From Paracoccus acridae (GTDB lineage Bacteria > Pseudomonadota > Alphaproteobacteria > Rhodobacterales > Rhodobacteraceae): 64,000 nt of DNA. The stretch's first letter is position 1; every line of letters begins with the position of its first letter. This document shows positions 43,108-52,371 of this stretch, piece after piece. The notes beneath the pieces are model-generated. The model worked only from the letters and a program-made list of their open reading frames with translations. It was not told where the DNA came from and searched no databases. The translations under genes were made by a program, and so were the position numbers. The stretch spans positions 1-64,000 of the forward strand of contig NZ_BMIV01000008.1 in assembly GCF_014642735.1 (NCBI RefSeq). The letters are read 5' to 3'.

Positions 43108-45144
43108 ATGGCGACCGACCCCCTTCTCCAGCCCTTCCAGCTGAAGCACCTGACGCTTCGCAACCGGATCATGATCACCAGCCATGAACCGGCCTACCCC
43201 GAGGACGGGATGCCCAAGGGGCGTTACCGCGCCTATCATGTGGAACGTGCGAAGGCCGGGGTGGCGCTGACGATGACGGCGGGTTCGGCCTCGGTGTCAC
43301 GGGACAGCCCGCCGGTCTTCAACAACATCCTGGCCTGGAAGGACGAGGTCGTGGGCTGGATGCGGCAGCTTGCCGACGAATGCCACGACCACGGCTGCGC
43401 GGTGATGATCCAGTTGACGCATCTGGGCCGGCGCACCCGCTGGGACAAGGCCGACTGGCTGCCGGTGGTATCGCCCGGTCATCAGCGCGAGGCCGCGCAC
43501 CGGTCCTTTCCGAAGAAGATGGAGGACTGGGACATCGCCCGCATCATCGGCGATTATGTCGATGCTGCGGAACGGATGAAGGCTGCGGGCCTGGACGGGA
43601 TCGAACTGCAGGCCTATGGCCATCTGATAGACCAGTTCTGGTCGCCGCTGACCAATGACCTGGACGGCCCTTATGGCGGCGATCTGGATAACCGGCTGCG
43701 CTTTACCTTCGACATCCTGCGCGGCATCCGCGAACGCTGCGGGCCGGACTTCATCGTGGGCGTGCGCTATACCGGGGACGAATGCCTGCCGGGGGGCCTG
43801 GATGCGGGCGACGGCATCGCCATCTCGCGCAAGCTGAAGGAAAGCGGCCTGGTCGATTTCCTGAACGTGGTGCGCGGCCATATCGACACGGATGCGGGAC
43901 TGACCGACGTGATCCCCGTCCAGGGAATGCGCAACGCACCGCATCTGGAATTCGCGGGACAGATCCGCCAGGCGACGGACTTTCCCACCTTCCATGCCGC
44001 CAAGATCCCCGACGTGCCGACCGCGCGCCATGCCATCGCCTCGGGCCTGGTGGATATGGTCGGCATGACCCGCGCCCATATCGCCGATCCGCATCTGGTC
44101 CGTAAGATCGTCGAGGGACGCGAGGACGAGATCCGCCCCTGCGTCGGCGCGAACTATTGTCTGGACCGCATCTATCAGGGGGGCTTCGCCTTCTGCCTGC
44201 ACAACGCCGCCACGGGCCGAGAGGAGACGATGCCCCATACCATCCCGTCCGCGCCTGTTCGTAAGCGCGTCACGGTGGTGGGGGCCGGTCCCGCCGGCAT
44301 GGAGGCCGCCCGCGTCGCCGCCGAACGCGGCCATGCCGTGACCGTCTTCGAGGCTGCGGACCAACCCGGCGGCCAGATCCGCCTGACCGCGCTGCAGGAA
44401 CGCCGCCGAGAGATGATGGCGATCATCGCCTGGCGCCAGGCCATGTGCGAGCGTCACGGCGTGTCCTTCCGCTTCAACATCGTGGCCGAAGCGGGCGACG
44501 TCCTGGCCACCAACCCCGACGAGGTCATCATCGCCACCGGCGGGCTGCCCCATACCGAGGTTCTGGCAAAGGGCAACGACCTTGTCGTGTCGGCCTGGGA
44601 CATCCTGTCGGGCGACGTGAAGCCGGGCCAGAACGTCCTGATCTTCGACGACGCGGGCGACCACGCCGCGCTGCAGGCCGCCGATCTGATCGCCGGGACC
44701 GGCGCGCGGGTCGAGATCGTCACCCCCGACCGCGCTTTCGCCCCCGAGGTGATGGCGATGAACCTGGTCCCCTATATGCGCAGCCTGCAGGCCCGCGACA
44801 CCACCTTCACCGTCACCTGGCGGCTGATCTCGGTCGAACGAGAGGGCAACCAGCTGCGGGCCACTCTGGGCAGCGACTATGGCAAGGTCACGCGTGACCG
44901 GATCGTGGACCAGGTGGTCGTCAATCACGGCACCCGCCCGCTGGACGATCTGTATTTCGACCTGAAGCCCTTGTCGTCGAACGGCGGAGAGGTGGATTAC
45001 GAGGCCCTGACCACAGGCGGGCTTCAGGACGTCCGCACGAACCTCAGCGGCAGTTTCCGCCTGTTCCGCATCGGCGATGCCATCGCCGCCCGCAACACCC
45101 ATGCCGCGATCCATGATGCCCTTCGACTGGTGAAGGATCTTTAG
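43108..45144 (+). CDS. NADH:flavin oxidoreductase, N-methylproline demethylase-like
   Basis: 678 aa. Old-yellow-enzyme FMN barrel (about 1-370), a Fe-S cysteine region, then FAD- and NAD-binding domains (VTVVGAGPAGMEAARVA about 390-406, then VLIFDDAGDHAALQAADLI). This is the trimethylamine dehydrogenase/2,4-dienoyl-CoA reductase architecture. It looks most like the group annotated as N-methylproline demethylases for stachydrine breakdown. The Fe-S loop is CVGANYCLDRIYQ then FAFCLHN: the second of four Cys in the TMADH-type CxxCxxC is Ala. The substrate is not proven. It is divergent from TetR/ProC-like genes. Confidence 0.88.
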   Translation: MATDPLLQPFQLKHLTLRNRIMITSHEPAYPEDGMPKGRYRAYHVERAKAGVALTMTAGSASVSRDSPPVFNNILAWKDEVVGWMRQLADECHDHGCAVMIQLTHLGRRTRWDKADWLPVVSPGHQREAAHRSFPKKMEDWDIARIIGDYVDAAERMKAAGLDGIELQAYGHLIDQFWSPLTNDLDGPYGGDLDNRLRFTFDILRGIRERCGPDFIVGVRYTGDECLPGGLDAGDGIAISRKLKESGLVDFLNVVRGHIDTDAGLTDVIPVQGMRNAPHLEFAGQIRQATDFPTFHAAKIPDVPTARHAIASGLVDMVGMTRAHIADPHLVRKIVEGREDEIRPCVGANYCLDRIYQGGFAFCLHNAATGREETMPHTIPSAPVRKRVTVVGAGPAGMEAARVAAERGHAVTVFEAADQPGGQIRLTALQERRREMMAIIAWRQAMCERHGVSFRFNIVAEAGDVLATNPDEVIIATGGLPHTEVLAKGNDLVVSAWDILSGDVKPGQNVLIFDDAGDHAALQAADLIAGTGARVEIVTPDRAFAPEVMAMNLVPYMRSLQARDTTFTVTWRLISVEREGNQLRATLGSDYGKVTRDRIVDQVVVNHGTRPLDDLYFDLKPLSSNGGEVDYEALTTGGLQDVRTNLSGSFRLFRIGDAIAARNTHAAIHDALRLVKDL

Positions 45145-45371
45145 GATCATCAGACGCGGCGCCGTCGGGTCGGACGATGCGCCTGCCAGTCAGTTGCCGC
45201 GTGGTGAAAGGCAAACCGGGGGCCGGTTCCAAACGGCGGGACAGCCACCCCCATGCCACCGGACCGGAGGGATCCACAGGTCCGCCTTGAGAGTTGCAGC
45301 AAAGCCAGCGAAGCGCCGCAGGCAGGCGCCATGCGCCTGTTGGTAAAGAACCAGGGGAGACAGGAAAAGCC

Positions 45372-46214
45372 ATGACCGGACAAGACATGGGATGGGCGAT
45401 AACGCTCATGCGGGTCGGCTATCTGGGCCGGAGATTGGTTTATCTGGCGGTTGCGGGCATATCGCTTTATTCGATCTGGCGAGGAGGCCAGGCGCAGGAC
45501 ACGTCCTCCGCGCTTGGATGGCTTGAAAATACCTGGGGAGGAGGAGCGGTCCTGTTCCTCATCCTGGTGGGGATGCTGGCCTATGCCATCTGGCGCGTGG
45601 TCGATGCCGCCTACGATCTTGAAGACTATGGCAAGGATGCCAAGGGCGTGGTCGCCAGGGTCGGGATGGTGGTGACCGGCGGCATCCATCTGGGGATCGG
45701 CATCCTGGCTTTTTCCCTGCTGTTCGGCCGTGGCGGGACCGGGCAAGGCTCCGGCATTCCGGGTTATGTCGGAGCCGTGATGCAATGGCCCGGGGGCCGC
45801 TGGATCATCGGCCTTGTCGCCCTTCTCATCCTGGGGGCAGGTGCTTATTACCTGCGACAGGGCTGGTGCAACGAATATCGCAAGCACCTGCGGGCGAATG
45901 ATTTCACGACCCGCTGGAATTCGATCCTAAAGGCGGGCGTGATGGCTCATAGCCTGGTCATCGGCGTGATCGGGTTGCTGTTCCTGTTTGCGGCATGGCG
46001 TTCCAATCCCCAGGAAGCAGGAGGCGTCGGGGAAGCCTTCTCGTGGCTTTCGAGCCAGGCCTATGGACGGTTTCTTGTCATCGCCGTCTGTGTCGGCCTT
46101 GTGGGGTTTTCGATCTTCTGTTTCGTCAACGCCGCCTATCGGATCGTTCCGAAAGCCTCGGGGCCGGACATCCAAAGCCTGGCCGATGCGCTGAAGCGCA
46201 GGCTTCCGGTGTGA
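45372..46214 (+). CDS. DUF1206 family membrane protein
   Basis: 280 aa with six membrane helices arranged as three repeats of two. Each repeat starts with a short amphipathic piece such as RVGYLGRRLVYLAVAG, KGVVARVGMVVTGGIH and SILKAGVMAHSLVIG, and carries a conserved AYxxED/AYR-like C-end (VDAAYDLEDYGKDA, FVNAAYRIVPKA). Function unknown. The start (45372) has CAGGAAAAGC upstream. The 227-base gap before it may hold a promoter; the OmpA-like gene follows after 119 bases. Confidence 0.87.
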   Translation: MTGQDMGWAITLMRVGYLGRRLVYLAVAGISLYSIWRGGQAQDTSSALGWLENTWGGGAVLFLILVGMLAYAIWRVVDAAYDLEDYGKDAKGVVARVGMVVTGGIHLGIGILAFSLLFGRGGTGQGSGIPGYVGAVMQWPGGRWIIGLVALLILGAGAYYLRQGWCNEYRKHLRANDFTTRWNSILKAGVMAHSLVIGVIGLLFLFAAWRSNPQEAGGVGEAFSWLSSQAYGRFLVIAVCVGLVGFSIFCFVNAAYRIVPKASGPDIQSLADALKRRLPV

Positions 46215-46333
46215 GGTTTGCGGGCTTCCCATGACATCGACGAAGGCTGCAAAGCAGCAAAAAGGAACCGCCTTCCTTGCTTCACGGTTGTCCTTGCTAA
46301 GAGGATGAACCCCATTCAGGGAAGGATGGCGCC

Positions 46334-48325
46334 ATGCGTCGGATCATTCGCAACTCAACGGCCATCGCAGCCTGCCTGTCGCTTTTGCTGCCGCAACTTT
46401 CGCAAGCCTGGGCGGACACCCCTGTTCCAGAAGGCCAAGCGGCGGATCGAAGCACGATGCCATTGCTTCTTGCCCAGGCCGAACGGGACGGGCCGCCTGT
46501 CCGCCGGGGTCAGTCCCAGCCGCCTGAACGCCAGGCGGATCGGCAGGGGCAGCCCCAAGCTGAACGAAAACCGCAGCGGGCAGGAAAGCAGGCGCAAGCA
46601 GAAAAGCCTGGGCAGGGACGTGAACAGTCGAACGACAACGCCGCCAAAGGATCGGGCGAACGACCAGAGCAAGCCCGTCAGCCTGCTGCCCAGCGGGCCG
46701 CTGCGCAGCCGCAAGACGAACAGCAGCAGCGCGGGAATGCGAAGGAAAAGCAAGAGCGCCCTGCCCGGCAACCCGCCCAGCAGGAACGGCGTCCCGTGCC
46801 GCCTCAGGAACGGGCCGATCAGAAGCAGCAGAACAAGACCCCCGGCCGTGCTGAAGAACGTGCAAGGCCCCAGCCCAACAGGGAAGCACGTTCAGGGCGT
46901 GAGCAGGCCGAGCGCCGTGAGCAGGCGCCGCGCGAGGGAGGCGGGCAGCGTGCCGGGGCCGGCAACCAGCAAGCGAACGCCCCGGCGCAGCGTCAGCAGC
47001 GCCCGTCCGAGGGGCGGGCACCACGACAACAGGCTGATGACGCCGGCGGCCGGCAGCAGGCACGCCAGCCTGCGGCCCGTCCTGCGGGAAATGCCCGCAA
47101 TCAGCAACCGCTGCCAGAGGTGCGGCAGGATCAACAGCAGACCAACATGACCACCCGACGCGAAGGCGCAGCCCAAAGGGCGGGCCAGCAGGTGCCCCGG
47201 CAGAACCGGCAACCCCAGGCAGTCACCCCCCAAGGCGAAGCCGCCCGTCGCGCCGCGCGTGAAACCCGCGCCGCCCGTGCCGCCGCGCTGAATGAAGACC
47301 GGCGGGGCCGCATCGTGGAGCAGCGGATCACCCGCGAGAACAGTCGATCGTCGGACGAGGATTTCCAGACGAACCTTCGTGACGTCCTGCGGGCCCGGGA
47401 TCAGCAGCGCGCCGAGGCCCGCGCGGACAACGATGACGACCGCAACGATCTTGTCAAAGCGCTGCTGCTGGGATTGGGCACGGTGGCGGTCGGCTCTTAT
47501 CTCAACAACAACAGGCAGGTGGCCCTGGCCACGCCCGACCGGGTCGTGGTGACAGAGGCGGATGGCAGCCAGCAGGTCATCAAGGACGAGGTCGCGCTTT
47601 TGCGCCAGCCGGGATCGACCGTGACGACCGAAAACTTCGATGACGGATCGTCGCGAACCGTCGTGACCCGCGCCGACGGCAGCCGGGTGGTGACCATCCG
47701 CGATGCCGACCTGCGCGTCCTGCGGCGCACGCTGATCTCGCCCGACGGCTCTCAGACGCGCCTCATCGACGATACCGCCGAAGTGGAACCGGTGGATATC
47801 GCCACGCTTCCTGCCCCGGCGCCGGTTTATGGCAGCGTCACCCAAGACGACGAGGCCGCCTTGCGAGAGGCCCTCAGAAGCGAGGTGGACATCGACCGCC
47901 GCTTTACCCTGGAACAGGTCCGCAGCATTTCCGAGGTCCGTTCCCTGGTCGCCCCCGTCAACATTGATGCCATCACCTTCGACAGCGGTTCGGCTGCGAT
48001 CTCACCGGATCAGGCGCGGCAACTGTCAACGCTGGGCAATGCCATTCAGGATGCCATCGCCGAAAACCGGCAAGAGATATTTCTGATCGAAGGTCATACC
48101 GACCTGGTGGGTTCGGATGCGGCAAACCTGGCGCTGTCCGACCGCCGGGCCGAGTCCGTGGCCCTGGCACTGTCTGAATATTTCCAGGTCCCGCCCGAGA
48201 ACCTGGTGGTCCAGGGATACGGCGAGCAGTACCCGCAGATCCGTCGGGAAGGCGACATCCGAGAGAACCGACGCGCGACCGTTCGCCGGATCACGGATCT
48301 GCTGCAAACCGCAGATGCGCAGTGA
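46334..48325 (+). CDS. OmpA-family protein with long Gln/Arg-rich disordered region
   Basis: 663 aa. A signal peptide (about 1-28, ending SQAWA) leads to a 300-residue low-complexity part rich in Gln, Arg, Ala and Pro, then a short hydrophobic stretch (LVKALLLGLGTVAVGSYL, about 373-390), a region with dyad-like VVVTEADGSQQV repeats, and a C-terminal OmpA peptidoglycan-binding domain (about 545-655: ITFDSGSAAI, EIFLIEGHTDLVGSDAANLALSDRRAESV, VQGYGEQYP). It probably anchors to peptidoglycan. In its Gln/Arg part, other frames are also open because of base skew; these are not real genes. Confidence 0.9.
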   Translation: MRRIIRNSTAIAACLSLLLPQLSQAWADTPVPEGQAADRSTMPLLLAQAERDGPPVRRGQSQPPERQADRQGQPQAERKPQRAGKQAQAEKPGQGREQSNDNAAKGSGERPEQARQPAAQRAAAQPQDEQQQRGNAKEKQERPARQPAQQERRPVPPQERADQKQQNKTPGRAEERARPQPNREARSGREQAERREQAPREGGGQRAGAGNQQANAPAQRQQRPSEGRAPRQQADDAGGRQQARQPAARPAGNARNQQPLPEVRQDQQQTNMTTRREGAAQRAGQQVPRQNRQPQAVTPQGEAARRAARETRAARAAALNEDRRGRIVEQRITRENSRSSDEDFQTNLRDVLRARDQQRAEARADNDDDRNDLVKALLLGLGTVAVGSYLNNNRQVALATPDRVVVTEADGSQQVIKDEVALLRQPGSTVTTENFDDGSSRTVVTRADGSRVVTIRDADLRVLRRTLISPDGSQTRLIDDTAEVEPVDIATLPAPAPVYGSVTQDDEAALREALRSEVDIDRRFTLEQVRSISEVRSLVAPVNIDAITFDSGSAAISPDQARQLSTLGNAIQDAIAENRQEIFLIEGHTDLVGSDAANLALSDRRAESVALALSEYFQVPPENLVVQGYGEQYPQIRREGDIRENRRATVRRITDLLQTADAQ

Positions 48326-48433
48326 CGGCCTTGTTCAGCGGGACGTCACCTGCCCCTCGGGTCGCGTCTCGGACCATCGTTGCAGGCGCAAGGGCAGCCT
48401 GCTTACCACTGTCACGCAGGCCTGACACCAGCG

Positions 48434-49051
48434 TCAGCCGTTCTTGACCAGCCGCATCAGGGTCATCATGCCCAGTGGCGGCAAGGTGCGTTCCTCCATC
48501 AATGTCAGGCTCGCTTCGCCGAGCACCCGGGAACGGTCGAAATCGGAATGCCAGCCCAGGAGGTCCGCAAGGGGCGCGGCAATCCGTTCGGCCAAGGCGA
48601 TGGCGCCGCTTGTCCGGGCGAAATGGTTGACGATGACGACGCTTCCCCCAGGGCGAACCACCCGGGCGATTTCGGACATGACCTTTTCGGGATCGGGCAC
48701 CACCGAGATCACATGCATGGCTGCAACGTGATCGAAGCTGTTGTCCGGGAAGGCCAGTTCGCGTGCGTCCATCCGGTAGAGTGCAGCCACATTCGCAAGG
48801 TTTTCGGCGTCCACCTTTGCCCGTGCCTTTTCCAGCATCTCGGCGCTGTAATCGACGCCCGTCACTTTCACCTTCGGGCCATAGTGGCGCAGGGCAAGGC
48901 CGGTGCCCACGCCGATCTCCAGGACCGAACCGCCCATCTCGCTCAGAAGCGCGGTGGCCCTGTGGCGTCCGGCATTCGTCACCGCGCCGAAGGTCCGGTC
49001 ATAGATCGGCGCCCAGCGGGCATAGGATCTCTCGACAGCCTGCAACTCCAT
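48434..49051 (-). CDS. pmtA: Phosphatidylethanolamine N-methyltransferase
   Basis: 205 aa, class I SAM-dependent methyltransferase. Motif I is VLEIGVGTGLALRHYG and motif II/III MDARELAFPDNSFD and RPGGSVVIVNHF. The size and sequence fit the Rhodobacter PmtA type that methylates phosphatidylethanolamine three times to phosphatidylcholine. It begins right after the TGA of pssA (TGAATG), in a psd-pssA-pmtA operon that covers the whole route from phosphatidylserine to phosphatidylcholine. Confidence 0.93.
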   Translation of the reverse strand: MELQAVERSYARWAPIYDRTFGAVTNAGRHRATALLSEMGGSVLEIGVGTGLALRHYGPKVKVTGVDYSAEMLEKARAKVDAENLANVAALYRMDARELAFPDNSFDHVAAMHVISVVPDPEKVMSEIARVVRPGGSVVIVNHFARTSGAIALAERIAAPLADLLGWHSDFDRSRVLGEASLTLMEERTLPPLGMMTLMRLVKNG

Positions 49052-49804
49052 TCATGCGTCCTTTTGTGACTGACGCCGCCGAAGCCGGATCCATCCGGCC
49101 AAGAGCAGCAGCAGATAAGCAAGGTCCAACAGCACCAGTGTCAACCAGGGATAGGTCAGCAGTGCCGCCCCCACTGCCACCGCCCCGATCAGAAGAAGGC
49201 GTGCCTGGTCGGGGCGGACCCGGACGGGGCGGATGGCCGGCGTGGGCAGACGGCTGACCATCAGGGCCGCGACAACGACGATCCAGAAAGCGGAAGCAGG
49301 ACCGGGCAGGACCGCGCCGGGAATCAGATTGGCAACGAAGATCGGCAGCAGGGCCAGCATCGCCCCAGCGGGCGACGGAACCCCTGTAAAGGACGTCTTG
49401 GGCATGGCCGATGCAAGCGCATCCCGACTGCTGATGTTGAAGCGCGCCAGCCGCAGGGCGCAGGCCGTCGCATAGACCAGGGCGGCGATCCATCCCAATC
49501 CTCCGGCACCCCCATAGGCCCAGAAGTGAAGCACAAGAACCGGGGCCACGCCGAAATTGACGAAATCGCAAAGCGAGTCGAGTTCGGCCCCCATGGCGCT
49601 TTCGCTTCTCAGCCGACGCGCCAGGCGTCCGTCCAGGCCGTCAAGCACCGCGGCAAGGATGATCAAGGCCGCTGCCCGGTCGAATTCTTCCACGCCGGCA
49701 AGGCGGATTGCCGTCAGACCTGCGCAAAGCGCCGCAAGCGTCAGGATATTCGGCAGCAACTGCACCACGGACAATCGAGGGCGGCGATCCGGGTGCTGGC
49801 TCAT
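49052..49804 (-). CDS. pssA: CDP-diacylglycerol-serine O-phosphatidyltransferase
   Basis: 250 aa membrane enzyme of the CDP-alcohol phosphatidyltransferase family. The motif D-G-x2-A-R-x8-G-x3-D-x3-D is present in DGLDGRLARRLRSESAMGAELDSLCD. About seven membrane helices. It makes phosphatidylserine from CDP-diacylglycerol and serine. It starts 2 bases after the psd stop and ends at the start of pmtA, so the three are one operon. Confidence 0.95.
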   Translation of the reverse strand: MSQHPDRRPRLSVVQLLPNILTLAALCAGLTAIRLAGVEEFDRAAALIILAAVLDGLDGRLARRLRSESAMGAELDSLCDFVNFGVAPVLVLHFWAYGGAGGLGWIAALVYATACALRLARFNISSRDALASAMPKTSFTGVPSPAGAMLALLPIFVANLIPGAVLPGPASAFWIVVVAALMVSRLPTPAIRPVRVRPDQARLLLIGAVAVGAALLTYPWLTLVLLDLAYLLLLLAGWIRLRRRQSQKDA

Positions 49805-49806
49805 CG

Positions 49807-50499
49807 TCAGTCCATCCGTGCAGGACGCGCAGGCCCGGCAAGGCCAAGTTCGGCGATGACGGTTTCGCCCGCGACCATCGTCTGACCGATGGCGACCAAG
49901 GGGGTCACCTCCGGCGGCAGATAGACATCAAGCCGCGACCCGAAGCGGATCAGCCCGAAACGCTCGCCCGTCCTCAGGTCCTGGTCCTTCTTGGTCCAGC
50001 ACAGAATTCGACGCGCCACAAGGCCGGCGATCTGCACGACAGCCAATTGTCGGCCGTCAGCCAGTTCCAGGCAAAGCCCGTTGCGTTCGTTCAGGTCGCT
50101 GGCCTTGTCCAGCGAGGCATTGAAGAACCGCCCGGGGCGATAGGCCACCGCCAGCACGCGACCTGCGATGGGTGCGCGGTTCACATGGCAATTGAACACC
50201 GACATGAAGACGCTGACGCGTGTCAGCGCAACGGGCTCCATCCCCAGTTCGGCCGGTGGCACCGCTTCCTCGATCAGCGAGACAACACCGTCGGCGGGGC
50301 TGACGATCAGGCCCTCGGCCTGCGGCACCGCCCGTCGCGGATCGCGAAAGAAGTAATAGCACCAGACCGTCAGCCCCACCCCGATCCAACCCAGCGGCTC
50401 CCACAAGAAAAAGAACCCCAAGGTCACAAGCGCGAAGATCGGCAGGAACCGGAATCCCTCCGGGTGCATCGGCTTGAGGAAAGTGCCCCACATGGTCAT
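49807..50499 (-). CDS. psd: Phosphatidylserine decarboxylase
   Basis: 230 aa, the short (archaeal-type) form found in alphaproteobacteria. The proenzyme is cut by itself at a Gly-Ser pair to make the pyruvoyl group: here RFGSRLD near residue 186. Upstream is the conserved [20 protein letters not shown]-terminal membrane segment [22 protein letters not shown]. It converts phosphatidylserine to phosphatidylethanolamine. First gene of psd-pssA-pmtA, facing the lipoprotein gene across a 236-base promoter region. Confidence 0.95.
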   Translation of the reverse strand: MTMWGTFLKPMHPEGFRFLPIFALVTLGFFFLWEPLGWIGVGLTVWCYYFFRDPRRAVPQAEGLIVSPADGVVSLIEEAVPPAELGMEPVALTRVSVFMSVFNCHVNRAPIAGRVLAVAYRPGRFFNASLDKASDLNERNGLCLELADGRQLAVVQIAGLVARRILCWTKKDQDLRTGERFGLIRFGSRLDVYLPPEVTPLVAIGQTMVAGETVIAELGLAGPARPARMD

Positions 50500-50735
50500 G
50501 CGTCGGTTGTCCTGCTGCCGTTGACGGTCCGGCGCGCATAGCAGCCCGGCAAAATGGGGTCAAACGAAGACGACGCTTTTCTGCCCGGTTGCGACATTGC
50601 CCACCAGGCACCGTCCCGCCAGCTAGCGCCGCATCGGAGAAAAGGTGTGCAGGTTCCAGCCGCTGCGGAACTTTTGCGTCACCTGACGCTTTCTCGAACA
50701 GGAGCGCAACAAGGCGCCTGGAAAAGGATGATCTG

Positions 50736-50903
50736 ATGCGAGTTTTGACGGCAAGCTTGTGCGGCGGCATGCTTTTTGTTCTTGCGGCCTGTGGTGACAA
50801 CGCTACCGAAAGAGCCGCGACCGGCGGCCTGGGGGGGGCGGTCATTGCCGGTCCCGCCGGAGCGGTCGTCGGTGGAACCGTCGGTGCCGCCACCGCCAAT
50901 TGA
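50736..50903 (+). CDS. Small lipoprotein (55 residues)
   Basis: The N-terminus LTASLCGGMLFVLAACGDN is a lipoprotein signal with lipobox LAAC; about 37 residues remain after the Cys, ending in a glycine-rich GGLGGAVIAGPAGAVVGGTVGAA zipper-like hydrophobic stretch. Such Gly-zipper lipoproteins are common small envelope proteins of unknown role. The start ATG (50736) has AAAGGATGATC upstream. A terminator follows directly. Confidence 0.75.
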   Translation: MRVLTASLCGGMLFVLAACGDNATERAATGGLGGAVIAGPAGAVVGGTVGAATAN

Positions 50904-50920
50904 TCGACCCCTGCATCTGA

Positions 50921-50949
50921 AACGGCCGCGTCCCACGCGGCCGTTTTTT
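50921..50949 (+). terminator. Rho-independent terminator
   Basis: 11-bp perfect stem (AACGGCCGCGT/ACGCGGCCGTT), 3-base loop, then TTTTT, 17 bases after the small lipoprotein gene. Confidence 0.9.
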
Positions 50950-51013
50950 GTTGGCCTTGCGGGACCTTTCCCCTTCCCCTACATCTGGGAAGCAAAGGCA
51001 GAAGGACATCCCC

Positions 51014-51256
51014 ATGGCCATGGAAGCCCATGACATCGAAGCCCTCATACGGGCGGCATTTCCCAACGCGCAAATCACGATCACCGATCTTGCAGGCGAC
51101 GGAAACCATTACGCGGCCGAGGTGATCGACGAAAGCTTCCGGGGTCAGAACCGTGTCCAGCAGCAGCGCGCCGTCTATGCCGCCCTTCAGGACAAGATGG
51201 CGGGGAAATCGGGTGAGCTGCACGCCCTGGCATTGACCACCAAAGCGCCTGACTGA
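51014..51256 (+). CDS. bolA: BolA-family protein
   Basis: 80 aa. The BolA fold is recognised by [25 protein letters not shown] and the conserved [17 protein letters not shown] with the invariant His near residue 67 (GELHALAL). BolA proteins form a [2Fe-2S] complex with monothiol glutaredoxins, and one is coded next door (43 bases on), so the pair fits iron-sulfur trafficking or iron regulation. The start ATG (51014) has AGAAGGACATC upstream. Confidence 0.95.
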   Translation: MAMEAHDIEALIRAAFPNAQITITDLAGDGNHYAAEVIDESFRGQNRVQQQRAVYAALQDKMAGKSGELHALALTTKAPD

Positions 51257-51299
51257 GGACCTGCCCCTTGGCCAGACCATCAGACACAGGATGAAAGAG

Positions 51300-51662
51300 A
51301 TGACAGAAGTAACTGACAAGATTCAAGGAATCGTGGACAATGCCGATGTGGTCTTGTTCATGAAGGGGACCAAGGAAATGCCCCAGTGCGGATTCTCCAG
51401 CCGTGTGGCAGGGGTTCTGAACTACATGGGCGTCGATTACCGCGACGTGAACGTGCTGGCTGACGACGACATCCGCCAGGGTATCAAGGATTTCTCGGAC
51501 TGGCCGACGATCCCGCAACTGTATGTCAAAGGCGAATTCGTCGGCGGCTGCGACATCGTGACCGAGATGACCCTTTCGGGCGAACTGGATCAGCTTTTCG
51601 ATCAGAAAGGCGTGGGTTACGACAAGGCCGCAGCGGACAAGATCCGCGAAGCGAACGCCTGA
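51300..51662 (+). CDS. grxD: Grx4-type monothiol glutaredoxin
   Basis: 120 aa. The CGFS active site is in [18 protein letters not shown] and [19 protein letters not shown] are the glutathione-contact motifs. It carries a [2Fe-2S] cluster in its dimer or with BolA. Start chosen at 51300, where AAAGAG sits 6 bases upstream; the ATG at 51291 would overlap its own AGG. Followed by a terminator. Confidence 0.96.
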   Translation: MTEVTDKIQGIVDNADVVLFMKGTKEMPQCGFSSRVAGVLNYMGVDYRDVNVLADDDIRQGIKDFSDWPTIPQLYVKGEFVGGCDIVTEMTLSGELDQLFDQKGVGYDKAAADKIREANA

Positions 51663-51680
51663 CGATCTAGACATGACATC

Positions 51681-51708
51681 AAAAGGGCCGCCCAAGGCGG
51701 CCCTTTTT
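51681..51708. terminator. Shared terminator between grxD and the minus-strand gene
   Basis: 12-bp stem (AAAAGGGCCGCC/GGCGGCCCTTTT) with T runs on both strands, so it can end grxD and the convergent membrane-protein gene, whose stop lies at its edge. Confidence 0.85.
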
Positions 51709-52361
51709 CACAGGATGTCGTCTTCGTAATCGTCGTCATCCTGCTGTTCCCGCAACTTCGAGGCAAGCGTGACGCCGATTGCAAAGGCTCCGATCAGCTT
51801 TGCCATGCTGGCAGCATTGCTGCTGTTCGCGCGTGACAGGGTGTCCCTTGCGTCTTCCACCTTGTGGCGCACTGTCTGGATGTTGCCCGGGGTGAAGCCG
51901 ACGGCCTGTGCCGCGTTCCTGGCCGCGCCGAAGACCCGGCGCTCGGTATCGTCCGCCAGCTTGTTGGCGCGATAGCTGGCCTCGTCCATGAGGGAACTGA
52001 CCTTGTTGCCGGCCTTGTCCAGCATCCGGTCGGCCTCCGCCCGCGCCCGTTCGACGGCAGCGTCGGTGGCAAGGGTGACGCGTGCCTCGACCTCCTTGCG
52101 CAGGTCCTCCTTGGTCGGCATTTCGTGCTGGGTCCGCTTGGACATGACGAACAGCACGACGCCGATCAGGATGAACAGCACGGCCACGCCCAGGGATGCC
52201 AAGGCCGGACCCCAGTCCAGATCATGCGCAAGAAACGACCAAAGGGCGGCGATGAGAAAGCCTGCGGCAATGGCCAGGACAAGCCCGGCCACCACCTTCA
52301 TCGCAGACCGACGCGCCGTGTCCTTGAGAGCCAGTTGAAGACGCTGCGCATAGTCGAACAT
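51708..52361 (-). CDS. Two-helix membrane protein with coiled-coil tail (YqjE/holin-X-like)
   Basis: 217 aa. Two membrane helices (VVAGLVLAIAAGFLIAALWSFL and ALASLGVAVLFILIGVVLFVM, about 23-70) follow a short soluble start, then a coiled-coil region of charged and Ala-rich residues (about 80-190) and an acidic tail DDDDYED. The start of this pattern resembles phage-holin-like/YqjE proteins that sit beside YqjD. It lies 10 bases downstream of the DUF883-like gene on the same strand, so they are a pair. Confidence 0.75.
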   Translation of the reverse strand: MFDYAQRLQLALKDTARRSAMKVVAGLVLAIAAGFLIAALWSFLAHDLDWGPALASLGVAVLFILIGVVLFVMSKRTQHEMPTKEDLRKEVEARVTLATDAAVERARAEADRMLDKAGNKVSSLMDEASYRANKLADDTERRVFGAARNAAQAVGFTPGNIQTVRHKVEDARDTLSRANSSNAASMAKLIGAFAIGVTLASKLREQQDDDDYEDDIL

Positions 52362-52371
52362 GGAAACGTCC

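Noticed and set aside
46218..47150. A 310-codon frame overlapping the start of the OmpA-family gene
   Set aside because: It reads the Gln/Arg-rich part in another frame, lacks a signal peptide and has no ribosome site.
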